DNA of 6,096 nt from Acidobacteriota bacterium (lineage in GTDB: Bacteria; Acidobacteriota; Terriglobia; UBA7540), in contig JAKASH010000201.1 in NCBI GenBank assembly GCA_021828225.1, positions 1 through 6,096 of the forward strand, in the 5' to 3' direction. Positions 6,092 to 6,096 of the stretch are shown piece by piece. Under the pieces are notes generated by a model, which saw nothing but the letters and a program-made list of their open reading frames with translations, was not told where the DNA came from and made no database searches. The translations under genes were made by a program, and so were the position numbers. Position 1 is the stretch's first letter. Each line of letters opens with the position of its first letter.

Positions 6092-6096
6092 TGCGG

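Larger units (their letters stand above)
5569..6096. other. Intergenic region without a convincing gene
   Basis: This 528-nt stretch follows the dehydrogenase stop and runs to the window end. I see no + strand reading frame with protein-like content. A 161-codon frame on the minus strand (6002-5517) reads as low-complexity basic/Ser sequence, runs into the dehydrogenase 3' end and is judged spurious. The region contains several inverted repeats between 5626 and 5824, a possible terminator, short direct repeats and a -35-like element at the right edge, each listed separately. No tRNA, rRNA, CRISPR or transposase signature was recognised. Confidence 0.7.

Overview
The window looks like ordinary chromosomal DNA from a moderately high-GC bacterium. 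It is densely coded on the + strand up to about position 5570. Four central-carbon genes lie head to tail: zwf (cut by the left edge), opcA, pgl and rpe. They cover glucose-6-phosphate oxidation, assembly or activation of that enzyme, lactone hydrolysis, and ribulose-5-phosphate epimerisation. A fifth gene behind its own promoter encodes a nucleotide-sugar dehydrogenase of the AlgD/UDP-glucose dehydrogenase family. OpcA is known from cyanobacteria, actinobacteria, Chloroflexi and Acidobacteria. The gene order, the base composition and the style of the sigma70-like promoter make an acidobacterium my best guess. This is inference only, because no phylogenetic marker is present.

Layout. Positions 1-1429 hold zwf without its N-terminus. 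opcA (1496-2653) follows after 66 nt, with a strong AGGAGG ribosome site and a TTG start. pgl (2697-3467) follows after 43 nt. rpe (3464-4123) overlaps the pgl stop by 4 nt (TTGA), which suggests translational coupling. I see no terminator between these genes, so they are probably one transcript. The gap 4124-4251 contains a convincing promoter (TTGACT, 18 nt, TATAGT) whose -10 box sits inside a 10-bp perfect palindrome. It drives the dehydrogenase gene (4252-5568). The last 528 nt (5569-6096) contain no convincing gene. They hold several inverted repeats, one a 12-bp stem with a single bulge, a weak candidate terminator, short direct repeats, a speculative minus-strand small ORF, and a -35-like TTGACA at the right edge.

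How the genes work together. Zwf makes 6-phosphogluconolactone and NAD(P)H from glucose-6-phosphate, with OpcA as its partner. Pgl hydrolyses the lactone. Rpe links ribulose-5-phosphate to xylulose-5-phosphate and so to the non-oxidative branch. The step between Pgl and Rpe, 6-phosphogluconate dehydrogenase (gnd), is not in the window. The dehydrogenase acts in a separate process, making a nucleotide-activated uronic acid for surface polysaccharide.

I found no clearly new biological system. The points most worth a second look are the Gln in place of the usual first metal-ligand His of Rpe and the repeat-rich 3' intergenic region.
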